A DNA stretch of 53,929 nucleotides from Candidatus Peregrinibacteria bacterium CG1_02_54_53 (GCA_001872575.1 MNWP01000040.1:1-53929); one strand, 5' to 3'. Numbered from the stretch's first letter, positions 44,415-52,335 are shown. Translations and numbers: made by a program. The notes: a model not told the origin generated them from the letters alone.

Positions 44415-47400
44415 CTATCGGAACGCTTCCTTCACGAGCGCGATGATTTTGCTGACCTCCGCGCGATTGGTGGGGTCGTCTGGGCGGAATGTGCCAGTTG
44501 GATTTCCTTCCGCATCGGTATCCCCCTGAATGATGCCAAAGACGAAAGCAGCAAGGATTTCCCTGCGGTAGGGGTGGCTGTCGGGAATGTCCGTGAAGAT
44601 CCCGCGCACACGATCCTCCTGTACGCGGATCGGCATATTGAGCGCATGCAGGATGATAGCCGTCACTTCCCCCCTCGTGGCAGATTCATTCACGTTTCTC
44701 TCAGGCGTTACGACCGGCAGATGCAGTTCTTCCGCTTTCGCAACGTAAGAACTCGCCCATGTGTTCTGCGCGGAGTTATTCCGCGGGGGCGGAACACCCG
44801 CGAAATCCGTATCTGCCGCTTCCATTGCCATTTTCAGAATCTCTGCAATCGTCACTGGATTTGCGACGCCGAACTCTCCTTTCGGCTTGCCTGTTTCATC
44901 CGCGTAGCCCGTTGCGATCTTCTCTTCCACGACGTAGCTCACGTACGGCGCGTACCACTCATCCGTAGGAACATCTGCGTAGATGACGGGATCAGTGCCT
45001 ACATAGGCAAACAAGCGTCCGCGCCTCTCAGCGATCACGGAGGGGTCAGCCACTGGTGCCGCGGCGTAGATCACCCCCTCGAGGCGCTCCCGCTTCGCCA
45101 AACGCTCCTCCCTCCGTTTGGCGTTCGCTTCCTGCTCCTCCCTGAGGGTCTGCTGCCCCGCTTCCAAAGCGGCCTGGGCTGCGGCAGCATGCTCTTGTTC
45201 CAGCTTGAGGGCCAGAGCGTAGCGTTCATCGCGGCGCAGGGCATATTTCCGTTCAAGTTCCTCCTGATCTTTCTCGCTTTGTGCAACGGCGGCTTCGTGC
45301 TCAGCAATCTGCTGCGCGATCCGCGCCTCCCGCTCCTTGGCTGCACGCTCTTCGTGCTCTTCCTCTTCCCGCCGGGCGAGCTCCCCCTCCCTCGTCAGGC
45401 GCGATCGCTCGGCGAGGCGTTCCTCCCGACGGACGGCATTTGCCTTCTGCTCCTCTGCCAGAGCTCTCTGCTCCGTTTCCAGTGCAACCTGCTCCTCTGC
45501 GATCCGATGCTCCTCGAGGACGAGAGCGCGGGCATAGCGTTCCTCACGGCGCAGGGCATACTTCTTCTGGAGCTCCTCCTTCTCCTGCTGGAGCTGGGCT
45601 ATTGCGGCCTTGTGCTCGGCGATGCGCTTGGCAATGCGAGTTTCTCGCTCCTTGGCTTCCTGCTCTTCGTCGGCCGCGCGATTCTCCTCCGCAGCGATTT
45701 GCACGCTCTCCCGGCGCTTTCCTTCGTACAGCGCGAGAATACGGCTGTGGGCTTGTGCAATCCGCGACTGCATCGCCGCGCTGTCGTAACCTCCGCGCGA
45801 GCCGCCGGAAGGGGTAGCCGCACTCGTCGTCTCTTCTGAAGATGCTGCGGGAGCAGGAGCGCTGTCATCGGAGGTGAGAGTGATCGTCATGCTGCCTGTG
45901 GAACCGAGAGAAGCGTTCGTCGGCGTTCCGAGGCTGAGCGTGATCGTTTCATCGCTCTCAACAGCGCTGTCATCGGTAAGCGACAAAATGATGCCCGTGG
46001 AGGTTTCTCCGGCTTCGAGAACCAGCGGCGACGGCGTGAGGAACGTGTAGTCCGTTCCCGTTCCCGTCGCCGTCCCGCCGTAGGAGAACGGAATCGTGAC
46101 GTCGGAGAGCGCCGTTCCGGAGAGCGTGATGGTGAGCGTGGTATTCCCCGCGGTTTCGCCCACGGTGAGCGCGCCGGACTGGAAGGAGACGGTGGGCAGA
46201 GAGAATTGCCAGTTGGTATTGTTCCCGCTGTTCACGTTCGTCCCTCCGGTCGCGTCCATTGCCGTCGCATTCGTGTTGTTGCTGTCCTTCACGTCGAGGT
46301 AGCTGATGGTGCGCGTCCCCTGCGGGTTGATTCTCCACTGCGTTCCGGTTGTTGAGGAGCGCAGGCTCAGGAGATTCGACACGGCGCCCTGTAACGTCAG
46401 AGTATTGCTGACCGTGAAGGTATCGTTTGCGTAAAACGTCAGCGTATCCGCGCTCGAGACGGTCTTCGTGAGGTTGTAGAACGTGGTGGAACCGGAGAGC
46501 GTCTGGCTCGTCCCATCGAGAACCACGGACCCCGTATTCGCCGTGAATGTTCCTTTGATGATAAGGGAGCCGCTGACCGTGAGAGTGGAACTTCCCGCAG
46601 TGAACGTCCCGTGGTTCACGAAACCGGAAGCCGTGGAGATGGAAGTCGTACTGCCAGCCCCCCCAGAGGCAATGATCGTGCCGGAGTTCGTGATGCCGCC
46701 CGTGCCGACGATCACGTTGTATCCGTTCGTAATCAGCGTGTCGCCTGCGGCAACAGTGAGGGAATCTGCGATGAGACTTCTGGAGAGCGTCGTCGTGTCC
46801 GGCGATGACCCGACCTGCACGTTCCCGAGGTTCGCTCCCGCCGCGTTCTCCAGCGTCAGGTCGCCATCCAGGACGAGGAGAGAGCCGTTACCGGACTTGG
46901 TGAAGACCGCGCCGGACTCAATGGTCATGTTCCCCGCGATGTTTAGCCGGTACGCGCCCTGCCGGAACGTGCCTCCCGTCATGGTGAACGTCCCGTCGAC
47001 GTCCATATTGCCATCCGGCGTCCAGTCGCCGGAATTGGTAAACCGGATATTCCCATATGAATTACCAGCGGGAAACGACGTGTATGTCCCCGTTCCGTCG
47101 TACTCCACCGTTCCGGAGTCCGTATCATTCGTGAAGGAGGTGAGCGTCTCGTCTCCGTGCAGGCGGAGCGTGCCAAAGTTGGAGAAAGATCCTCCGTCGT
47201 TCAGCACCAGATCGTACCCGTTCAGATCGAGCGTTCCGCCAGTCTGTATTGTCAGATTTCCCAGTTCTTCATTTGCGGACAGGACGGGAGAACCGTCGCT
47301 TGAGATGACGACGTCGTGGTAGTTGCCGGGAGCAGACCCGATGTCCCAGTTTGCACCCGTGTTCCAGTCGTTCGAAGAAGATCCGTCCCATGTCGCGGCA

Positions 47401-48473
47401 GTTGCAGTGTAAACGATGCTCACGTCATCCAGAACAGGCGTGTCCGTCCCGCCGGACGTCATCTTGACGCGGTAGTAGAAGTTGGCTCCCGACCACCCGA
47501 GGCCCGAGAGATCAATAGTATTGCTTCCCGTGGAGAGCGTGTCCGTGCCGCCGGAAACGCCGGACGAGTTATACCAAGCGGAACTGTCCTGGCTGAACTG
47601 CACCGAGGCGGTGGTGCCGGAGGGCTTGGCGGAAAGGTTATACGTGAAACTGTCTATGCCGGAAACCGCGCGTCCGGAGAGGATGTTCGTGGAAACCAGA
47701 TAGGCGCTCGGGTAGTAGGCGGCGACATTCATGCTTGTTCCCGCTGACCAGCTGGACCAGTTGCCGTCGCTGTAGCGGACGCGCCAGTAGTAGGTCGTTC
47801 CTATGCTGAGAGCCGTCTCCCCCGCGAGCTCATTCGCAAATGTCCCGTTCGCGGAAGTGACCACCGTGCCCGTCTCCGCCGCACCCGCCGTTCTCGTCCA
47901 GACCGGAGAGGAGAAATCACTGTCGTCGTCCACCTGCCACTGGGTGTCCGTATGCGCATCGCTCTCGGTGTCGGAGTACGCTTCGGCTGTCAGGCTCTGG
48001 TTCTTCTCGGCAGTGCCTCCGCTTGATGGTGTAGAGTTGGAAGGCTGATTCGGAGGGTAATTGCTCCCGCTCGTGTAATTCAGGGCAATGTCATCCAGAA
48101 TGGGCGTATTCGAACCGCTGGAAGTGAATTTGGCCTTGTAGTAGAAACTGCCGCCGTTCCAGCCCAGAGTGGAGAGACTGATCGTGTTCGATCCCGAAGC
48201 AGCCGCATCCCATCCATCCGCCGTTCCGGACGAATTGTACCAGATGCTGTTGTCTACGCTGAATTGAAATCGCAGAGCAGATCCGGCGGGCAAGGCAGAA
48301 ACAGAGTAGTCGAAGCTGCTGATCGAAACGGCGATCTGGCCGGAGAGAAGGTTTTGGGACTGAAGATAGGCAACCGGATAGTACGCGGCAGAGGCCGAAG
48401 CAGCAAAAGAGAATAGCATCGCGGCGGCAGTGACGCTCAGAGTAGCCCCTTTCTTTGTCGGAATATCCGTCAT
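44415..48473 (-). CDS. Giant SLH surface protein with Calx-beta domain and coiled coil
   Basis: 1352 residues. Signal peptide (about 1-29, ASASAAYYP). Two related beta-sandwich units (about 30-260: SAYLVSTNILSGRAVSGIDSF-type and YYWRVRYSDGNWSSWS Fn3-like). A beta-helix-like stretch of short GTF, GSG and TNSG repeats (about 360-740). A Calx-beta domain (about 765-870; TVGETAGNTTLTITLSGTAL, ETITLSLGTPTNASLG). A repetitive Glu/Arg coiled coil (about 900-1130), and three SLH modules (about 1155-1352). The coiled coil and SLH part is paralogous to the protein cut by the start of the window. Divergent from the RT gene with only 28 bp between start codons. Confidence 0.88.
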   Translation of the reverse strand: MTDIPTKKGATLSVTAAAMLFSFAASASAAYYPVAYLQSQNLLSGQIAVSISSFDYSVSALPAGSALRFQFSVDNSIWYNSSGTADGWDAAASGSNTISLSTLGWNGGSFYYKAKFTSSGSNTPILDDIALNYTSGSNYPPNQPSNSTPSSGGTAEKNQSLTAEAYSDTESDAHTDTQWQVDDDSDFSSPVWTRTAGAAETGTVVTSANGTFANELAGETALSIGTTYYWRVRYSDGNWSSWSAGTSMNVAAYYPSAYLVSTNILSGRAVSGIDSFTYNLSAKPSGTTASVQFSQDSSAWYNSSGVSGGTDTLSTGSNTIDLSGLGWSGANFYYRVKMTSGGTDTPVLDDVSIVYTATAATWDGSSSNDWNTGANWDIGSAPGNYHDVVISSDGSPVLSANEELGNLTIQTGGTLDLNGYDLVLNDGGSFSNFGTLRLHGDETLTSFTNDTDSGTVEYDGTGTYTSFPAGNSYGNIRFTNSGDWTPDGNMDVDGTFTMTGGTFRQGAYRLNIAGNMTIESGAVFTKSGNGSLLVLDGDLTLENAAGANLGNVQVGSSPDTTTLSRSLIADSLTVAAGDTLITNGYNVIVGTGGITNSGTIIASGGAGSTTSISTASGFVNHGTFTAGSSTLTVSGSLIIKGTFTANTGSVVLDGTSQTLSGSTTFYNLTKTVSSADTLTFYANDTFTVSNTLTLQGAVSNLLSLRSSTTGTQWRINPQGTRTISYLDVKDSNNTNATAMDATGGTNVNSGNNTNWQFSLPTVSFQSGALTVGETAGNTTLTITLSGTALSDVTIPFSYGGTATGTGTDYTFLTPSPLVLEAGETSTGIILSLTDDSAVESDETITLSLGTPTNASLGSTGSMTITLTSDDSAPAPAASSEETTSAATPSGGSRGGYDSAAMQSRIAQAHSRILALYEGKRRESVQIAAEENRAADEEQEAKERETRIAKRIAEHKAAIAQLQQEKEELQKKYALRREERYARALVLEEHRIAEEQVALETEQRALAEEQKANAVRREERLAERSRLTREGELARREEEEHEERAAKEREARIAQQIAEHEAAVAQSEKDQEELERKYALRRDERYALALKLEQEHAAAAQAALEAGQQTLREEQEANAKRREERLAKRERLEGVIYAAAPVADPSVIAERRGRLFAYVGTDPVIYADVPTDEWYAPYVSYVVEEKIATGYADETGKPKGEFGVANPVTIAEILKMAMEAADTDFAGVPPPRNNSAQNTWASSYVAKAEELHLPVVTPERNVNESATRGEVTAIILHALNMPIRVQEDRVRGIFTDIPDSHPYRREILAAFVFGIIQGDTDAEGNPTGTFRPDDPTNRAEVSKIIALVKEAFR

Positions 48474-48501
48474 ATCCTTCGTCTAGCCTATCATAAAACC
48501 C

Positions 48502-49693
48502 ATGCGCAATCATAACGACACGCCCCCCCCCCAACATTCGGGAAGACCTGTTCTCTGCGTACTACTCTGCACGCAGAAACAAACGCTCTACCTACAATGC
48601 TTTGGCGTTTGAAATCGAGTACGAGAAGAATCTTCTGAACCTCTGCGAAGAGATCATAAGCGGAACGTACTGCTTACGGCCCAGCACCTGCTTCATTTCC
48701 TTCCATCCTGTCATCCGGGAGGTATTCGCCGCAGATTTCCGTGACAGGGTCGTCCATCACCTCGTCTACAGCTACATCAACCCATACTTCGAAAAGCTGT
48801 TCATCGCGGACAGCTACAGCTGCCGCCCGGGAAAGGGCACGTCTTACGGCATCAGGCGACTCGGCCATTTCATCCGTTCATGTTCGCAGAACTACACGCG
48901 CGACTGCTACATCCTGAAGCTGGACATCAGAGGCTACTTCATGGCGATAGACCGCGCTCTCCTGTACCGCAAAATCGAGAGTGCTCTCGGCCGCTTCCGG
49001 GACGAAATGCGTTTCGACGAGGAACTTGTCATGCGCCTTCTGCGCCTCATCATCTTCAGTGATCCAACAAAGGATTGCATCGTCAGGGGGAGCAGACATG
49101 ACTGGAGACACCTCCCGAGAACAAAGAGCCTGTTTCACGCCGCGCAAGGCAAGGGGCTCCCCATCGGCAACCTGACGTCCCAGCTCTTCGGCAACGTGTA
49201 CCTCAACGACTTTGATCATTTCGTGAAACAGAAACTGCGATGCCGGTTCTACGGCCGTTACGTCGATGACTTCGTGATCGTCCATGAGAACAGGGAATAC
49301 TTGCGATCCCTCGTTCCTTCGATCAGAGACGAGCTCATGACGACGCTCTCGCTCGAACTGCACCCGGACAAGATCTATCTCCAGCATTATACGAAGGGAG
49401 TGCGGTTCCTGGGAACGGTTATCAAGCCGCATCGCACGTATGTTCACAGCAGAACGAAAAACGGTTTCTTTGGAGCGATCGATCGGTGGAACACCATCTT
49501 CGCAAAGAATGGCGGCGCATTCTCTCCAGAGGAAAGCGAGTGCTTCACAGCATGTATGAATTCGTATCTCGGAATGCTCAGGCACTACAGCACCTACAAG
49601 CTGCGCCGCAAAATGCTGATGAAAGTGCTCGACCCGCGCCTGCGGTGTCGAAGCAAGATCGCGCCGGATTACACGAAAATCTCTCTGCCTTGA
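48502..49693 (+). CDS. DGR-type reverse transcriptase (frame interrupted at a poly-C tract)
   Basis: The uninterrupted frame runs from about 48497 to 49693 and contains RT motifs: RDRVVHHLVYSYINP, DSYSCRPGKGTSYG, LKLDIRGYFMAID (catalytic Asp), GLPIGNLTSQLFGNVYLNDF with the GxxxSQ signature of DGR enzymes, and the catalytic YVDD at 49259-49270, then HPDKIYLQHYTKGVRFLGT. The conserved N-terminal part (NIREDLFSAYYSARRNKR, from 48533) has no ATG/GTG/TTG in frame; the first usable codon in frame is TTG 48602, which would lose it. The ATG at 48502, with TATCAT ending 7 nt upstream, is one base out of frame across a run of ten Cs. Nine Cs would give an intact protein of about 397 residues. Confidence 0.9.
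48523..48532 (+). repeat. Poly-C tract (10 C) inside the RT 5' coding region
   Basis: Ten consecutive Cs, seven codons after the likely ATG. With ten Cs the ATG frame ends at a stop at about 48610; with nine (or twelve) it joins the RT frame. Such tracts slip during replication and can switch genes on and off; an assembly or sequencing error is the other explanation. Confidence 0.85.
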
Positions 49694-49709
49694 AGTTTGA
49701 AGCTTAAAA

Positions 49710-49741
49710 CTTGGAACATGCTTCAAGTCTCATGTTCCAAG
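49710..49741. terminator. Perfect 11-bp hairpin between the RT gene and the template repeat
   Basis: CTTGGAACATG (49710-49720), 10-nt loop, CATGTTCCAAG (49731-49741). It lies 17 bp after the RT stop and 15 bp from the TR end, where two convergent transcripts would meet, so it may end both or fold at the TR RNA 3' end. There is no T-run. Confidence 0.6.
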
Positions 49742-49755
49742 ATTCAAGCGGTGTC

Positions 49756-49944
49756 CAGTCCTTTAGGCAACGGATGGAAAAGCCGTTCGCCTTGCTGTTG
49801 GTATTGCGGTTGACCGTGGCGTTGCCGGAATTCAGATTCCGGTTCCATGCCGACGAGCCGGACTCCAGCGACGACCAGAAGTTGCCGTTGGAGCCGAGAT
49901 TGTTGAAGGAACCGTCCGTATTGCGGTTGCCAGCTAGCAGGCCT
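49756..49944 (-). repeat. DGR template repeat (TR), 189 bp
   Basis: Same length as, and directly alignable to, 52465-52653 (VR). Counted by eye, 18 positions differ and all 18 are T on the plus strand, i.e. A in the minus-strand (RNA) sense; no difference falls on C, G or T of the TR sense strand. Read in the VR frame, TR has Asn (AAC/AAT) at the variable codons. This is the adenine-specific signature of DGR mutagenic retrohoming. Confidence 0.95.
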
Positions 49945-50105
49945 GGCGCATAAGTAACCGTTTGATTGCTTCCGCCGCCCTTAAACGGACAGCGGGAGTT
50001 AGGACTGTGCCTGAGACTGGTCACTTGCGAATGAACAAGTAGGCTACTGGACTGGAGAAGGTTCGCCCGCTTCCGCCGTAGCGACAAGCGGCTCCGACCG
50101 TGTCG

Positions 50106-50111
50106 ATTATA
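50106..50111 (-). promoter_or_regulatory. Likely -10 box of the TR RNA
   Basis: TATAAT on the minus strand. Its -35 region falls inside the AAGTTTCAAGTTTCAAG repeat (50111-50145), with no good TTGACA match. Assigned mainly because a TR transcript must start upstream of 49944 on this strand. Confidence 0.5.
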
Positions 50112-50145
50112 ACTTGAAACTTGAAACTTAAAACTTAAAACTTGT
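50111..50145 (+). repeat. Left inverted repeat flanking the four-helix-bundle gene
   Basis: AACTTGAAACTTGAAACTT followed by AAAACTT repeats, directly before the start of the gene at 50150. The reverse complement, AAGTTTCAAGTTTCAAG, lies directly after its stop (50510-50526). Related shorter motifs are at 49690-49726 and 50882-50900. Confidence 0.75.
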
Positions 50146-50149
50146 ATCA

Positions 50150-50503
50150 TTGTATATGATGACGCAGTTTCACGACGATTTGAAAGCCAAAATGGATGAA
50201 TATGTGCATTTTGTTTACAGATGCACAAAAACATTCCCGAAAGAGGAATTATACGGAGTAACATCCCAACTGAGACGGGCGGCGCTTTCCATCATTCTCA
50301 ACTACATTGAGGGATACGCGCGTTGCAGGGATAAGATTCACAGAAATTTCTTGGAGATCTCGTACGGCTCATTGAAGGAATCCAAATATCTTCTTCACTT
50401 TTCGCTTGTGGAAAATTATTTGCAGCAAGCTGATTATGAAAGAGCCATGAAGCTGGCCGAAGAGATCGGAGCTATGCTCTGGGGCATGCTCAGAAAAATG
50501 TAG
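50150..50503 (+). CDS. Four-helix-bundle protein (23S rRNA IVP/S23 family)
   Basis: 117 residues, entirely helical by pattern: HDDLKAKMDEYVHFVYRCTK, LYGVTSQLRRAALSIILNYIEGYAR (the family hallmark, helix 2), HRNFLEISYGSLKESKYLLHF, DYERAMKLAEEIGAMLWGML. These proteins were first found as ORFs in intervening sequences of 23S rRNA genes and share their fold with the DGR accessory protein Avd. It is on the opposite strand to the better Avd match next door. Perfect CTTGAAACTTGAAACTT inverted repeats hug both ends of the gene, suggesting a small mobile cassette. The start may be the second or third Met (MYMMTQF). Confidence 0.85.
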   Translation: MYMMTQFHDDLKAKMDEYVHFVYRCTKTFPKEELYGVTSQLRRAALSIILNYIEGYARCRDKIHRNFLEISYGSLKESKYLLHFSLVENYLQQADYERAMKLAEEIGAMLWGMLRKM

Positions 50504-50504
50504 T

Positions 50505-50540
50505 GCTTCAAGTTTCAAGTTTCAAGCTTTAAGCTTCAAG
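50505..50540 (-). repeat. Right inverted repeat flanking the four-helix-bundle gene
   Basis: CTTCAAGTTTCAAGTTTCAAG followed by CTTTAAGCTTCAAG, starting 2 bp after the stop. It is the inverted counterpart of 50111-50145 and reaches into the stop region of the avd gene on the other strand. Confidence 0.72.
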
Positions 50541-50877
50541 GGGCCGACCGTTGCCACGCCGTGAGTTGTTTCGAGACGGATTCGATGAGTCCGTTCAGGC
50601 GCACGAATTTTTCAAGGTCGATCTGCCGGAGATCCTTGCAGAGCCGTATATACAGACGGATGGTTTCCGCGTTCTCCCGCGCCGCCTGGATCAGCGCCCC
50701 CTTGGCGCGGCTGCTGTTCGCCCTGTAAATGTTGCGGATCATTTCTATCGCTTCGTTCTTGATGCTCTCGCCGAGCGTGAACTTGTACTCCCTGCTGAAA
50801 TTCTTCACGAAGCGGAATAGTTCGACGAGCAGATCGTAGCTCGTTTTGTACACGGGAAGGTGATCGTAGGTGGCCAT
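50536..50877 (-). CDS. avd: DGR accessory variability determinant, Avd-like
   Basis: 113 residues, four helices. The text matches the DGR-associated Avd pattern: MATYDHLPVYKTSYDLLVEL, then FTLGESIKNEAIEMIRNIYRANSS, then ALIQAARENAETIRLYIRLCKDLRQI, then a final helix ending in a Trp (QLTAWQRS). Avd forms a basic pentamer that binds RT and the TR RNA and is needed for mutagenic cDNA synthesis in the Bordetella phage DGR. It is encoded on the same strand as TR and the target, opposite to RT, separated from TR by the IVP-type cassette. Lys/Arg content is high as expected for nucleic-acid binding. Confidence 0.87.
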   Translation of the reverse strand: MATYDHLPVYKTSYDLLVELFRFVKNFSREYKFTLGESIKNEAIEMIRNIYRANSSRAKGALIQAARENAETIRLYIRLCKDLRQIDLEKFVRLNGLIESVSKQLTAWQRSAP

Positions 50878-50905
50878 GAAATCTTAAGCTTGAAACATTG
50901 AATTT

Positions 50906-51217
50906 TCAGACTTCAACGCCTGTTCTCTCAATCTCTCGGGCAAGCGTGAAAAAGGGGCGTGAAAAATCCTCCGGATGGAGCGTCACGGTCTCAATCTTCA
51001 TGTCAATTTCTTTGCTCGCCAGAAAAATATCAACATTCTCTTCCATTTGCGATGAAAGAAACGGCGCAGTGACGACAGCAACATCAATATCACTGTCTTT
51101 GTGCGCGATCCCTTTTGCCACAGAACCGTAGAGAAACACCTGCTGGACGGGATACCCGCGCTGCAGGAGATGCTGTTTGAATTGCCGTGCAATACTGAGT
51201 CCTTCTTCCTGCTTCAT
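50906..51217 (-). CDS. Minimal nucleotidyltransferase (MNT), HEPN partner
   Basis: 103 residues from MKQEEGLSIA. Pol-beta-type fold with FLYGSVAKGIAHKDSDIDVAVV (about 28-49): the GS and DxD metal residues are intact. It overlaps the HEPN gene upstream by 4 bp (ATGA). HEPN-MNT pairs often act as toxin-antitoxin systems in which MNT AMPylates and silences the HEPN RNase. The longer in-frame start at 51259 would overlap HEPN by 46 bp and is not favoured. Confidence 0.88.
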   Translation of the reverse strand: MKQEEGLSIARQFKQHLLQRGYPVQQVFLYGSVAKGIAHKDSDIDVAVVTAPFLSSQMEENVDIFLASKEIDMKIETVTLHPEDFSRPFFTLAREIERTGVEV

Positions 51218-51591
51218 GGTAAAAGAAAGGAAAGGAAATCCTGCGTGGCAGCAATCCATCGTGCACTGTTTTCTTCCGTCGCCTCCGCTTTAGCCCAATC
51301 GGGATCATCATAGCGGGCGGCAACTGCGTACTGCGTCAGGTAACCGAGTTGCTCCTCCTCTACTTTTGTCCATTGCCGCCTCAAGCTCTTCGCGATAAGG
51401 AAAAGATCATGCACAGGAGGCGCCTCTTCACGACGTTCATCCATGTACTGCGCTTTCAAAGCCTTCTCAACTGCGAGATGGCAATTGAAAAGTGCGTGCG
51501 CGTAGTGTCCGTCTTCGTGCGTGAGCTTCGCGACTTGAAGAGACTCTTCCGCGCGCATACGCCAGTGCCTGATGACATCGTCTTCGGTCAC
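51214..51591 (-). CDS. HEPN domain protein
   Basis: 125 residues from a GTG at 51591, chosen because a perfect TATAAT ends exactly 6 nt before it and the conserved sequence starts there (VTEDDVIRHWRMRAEESLQ); an upstream ATG (51663) adds 24 unrelated residues. Helical HEPN fold with HALFNCHLAVEKALKA (about 34-50) and a VAARYDDPDW segment. A strict RX4-6H RNase motif is not obvious, though VHDLFLIAK and ARYDD regions fit this HEPN subgroup. Coupled to MNT downstream. Likely toxin half of a toxin-antitoxin pair; the activity is unproven. Confidence 0.82.
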   Translation of the reverse strand: MTEDDVIRHWRMRAEESLQVAKLTHEDGHYAHALFNCHLAVEKALKAQYMDERREEAPPVHDLFLIAKSLRRQWTKVEEEQLGYLTQYAVAARYDDPDWAKAEATEENSARWIAATQDFLSFLLP

Positions 51592-51643
51592 AGTAGGATT
51601 ATAGCACAGCAACTGATTTGAACACCCAATAAACCTATTCATT

Positions 51644-51682
51644 TCAGACTCCTTCGTCATCAAGCAGACGCGCGTTCTTCAT
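51644..51682 (-). pseudogene. Remnant of a second HEPN (DUF86-type) gene
   Basis: A 12-codon frame (MKNARLLDDEGV, stop) overlapping the MNT stop at 51679 by 4 bp in the ATGA style usual for MNT-HEPN pairs. The normal partner of this MNT type is a DUF86 HEPN protein of about 110 residues starting with a similar MK-N-R-L pattern, so this looks like its truncated 5' end, cut where the next HEPN-MNT unit begins. Confidence 0.45.
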
Positions 51683-51969
51683 AGGGAGATCGCGGAATGG
51701 AAGATTTCATTTCTGATGAGTGGATGAACCCTCTTGTCGGAAACAACGTCAACGTCGCACCCCAGAAATTCGCGCAGATCAGAAACAAGACCGCCCCGGT
51801 CGAAGAGAGTCGTCCCCTTGCGAAATGCCATCAGGAAGTCAATGTCGCTCGCCTCGTTTTCCTCACCGCGCGCCACGGAACCAAACACGCGAACATTGTA
51901 ACCTCCTCTCCTGCTCGCGAGGGTAAGGATCTGCTCCCTGTTCTCTTTGAGGAATTGTAGTCGCGGCAT
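51679..51969 (-). CDS. MNT-type nucleotidyltransferase (orphaned antitoxin)
   Basis: 96 residues from MPRLQFLKENREQIL; an earlier in-frame Met at 51993 adds eight residues. Nucleotidyltransferase fold with VRVFGSVARGEENEASDIDFLM (about 27-48; GSx..DxD intact) and a C-terminal DVDVVSDK strand with the third Asp. Its expected HEPN partner is reduced to 12 codons. Without a toxin it may be a relic or may act on the neighbouring HEPN. Confidence 0.87.
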   Translation of the reverse strand: MPRLQFLKENREQILTLASRRGGYNVRVFGSVARGEENEASDIDFLMAFRKGTTLFDRGGLVSDLREFLGCDVDVVSDKRVHPLIRNEIFHSAISL

Positions 51970-52030
51970 GCTGTCAGCATACCGCAAAACCATGATCGGC
52001 GCAGCAAAAAATTTGTCGCGGACGAAATAG

Positions 52031-52081
52031 TCACCCCATGAGATAGAGCTCGCTCGCGGCGAGCTCGCTATCTCACGGGGT
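52031..52081. repeat. Hairpin with ACCCCRTGAGATAG ends, left of the GIY-YIG cassette
   Basis: ACCCCATGAGATAG (52033-52046) pairs with CTATCTCACGGGGT (52068-52081), 13 of 14 positions plus one wobble, with a GAGCTCGC-type inner palindrome. A further copy (52083-52095) forms the last codons of the GIY-YIG gene. The same motif pair recurs at 52387-52399 and 52451-52464. Confidence 0.8.
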
Positions 52082-52335
52082 CACCCCATGAGATAATCGC
52101 GGAGGCGGGTTTTGAGGTACCTCTTCCCCCACGCGGTTTTCAAATACTTCTCCCTTTTCAGCGCATCTTTCCTGTCTATGCATGCTTCGTAATACACAAG
52201 CTTCATGGGCAGCCTTCGTTTCGTTGAATACACTTTGCCGTTTTGATGTTCGGAAAATCGTTTTCGCAGATCGTTTGTCCAGCCTGTGTAAAAGTTCCCA
52301 TCCTTGCCCGATTGCAGCACGTAGACATATTCCAT
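52081..52335 (-). CDS. GIY-YIG domain protein (UPF0213-like)
   Basis: 84 residues. GIY-YIG nuclease-like fold: YVYVLQSGKDGNFYTGWTND (about 3-22; YVY..YTG variant of GIY..YIG), RKRFSEHQNGKV with the conserved Arg and His, and a Glu in YYEACIDRKDALKREKYLK. Such small proteins are often linked to mobile DNA. It is enclosed by hairpin-forming copies of one 14-bp motif, the left copy also encoding its C-terminus, so gene plus repeats (about 52031-52464) probably moved as a unit into the space next to the DGR target. Confidence 0.88.
   Translation of the reverse strand: MEYVYVLQSGKDGNFYTGWTNDLRKRFSEHQNGKVYSTKRRLPMKLVYYEACIDRKDALKREKYLKTAWGKRYLKTRLRDYLMG

Larger units (their letters stand above)
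49710..50099 (-). ncRNA. Predicted TR-containing RNA of the DGR
   Basis: A perfect TATAAT (minus strand, 50106-50111) would start a transcript near 50099 reading towards the TR and ending near the hairpin at 49710-49741, about 390 nt. The 155 nt before the TR have no protein-like frame; a frame that runs through TR only mirrors the target gene. In known DGRs the TR RNA with its flanks is the RT template. The strand agrees with the adenine bias, which must be on the RNA. Confidence 0.65.

Noticed and set aside
49704-50264. Long minus-strand frame across the TR ending in a FISUMP-like tail
   Set aside because: The part that resembles a protein is only the TR, read in the target's frame; the upstream part is low-complexity and repeat sequence, with no domain or signal. 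It is better explained as non-coding template RNA.
50105-50545. Repeated CTTGAAACTTGAAACTT motifs as a CRISPR array
   Set aside because: Units are short, imperfect and without regular spacers; they flank one gene as inverted repeats.
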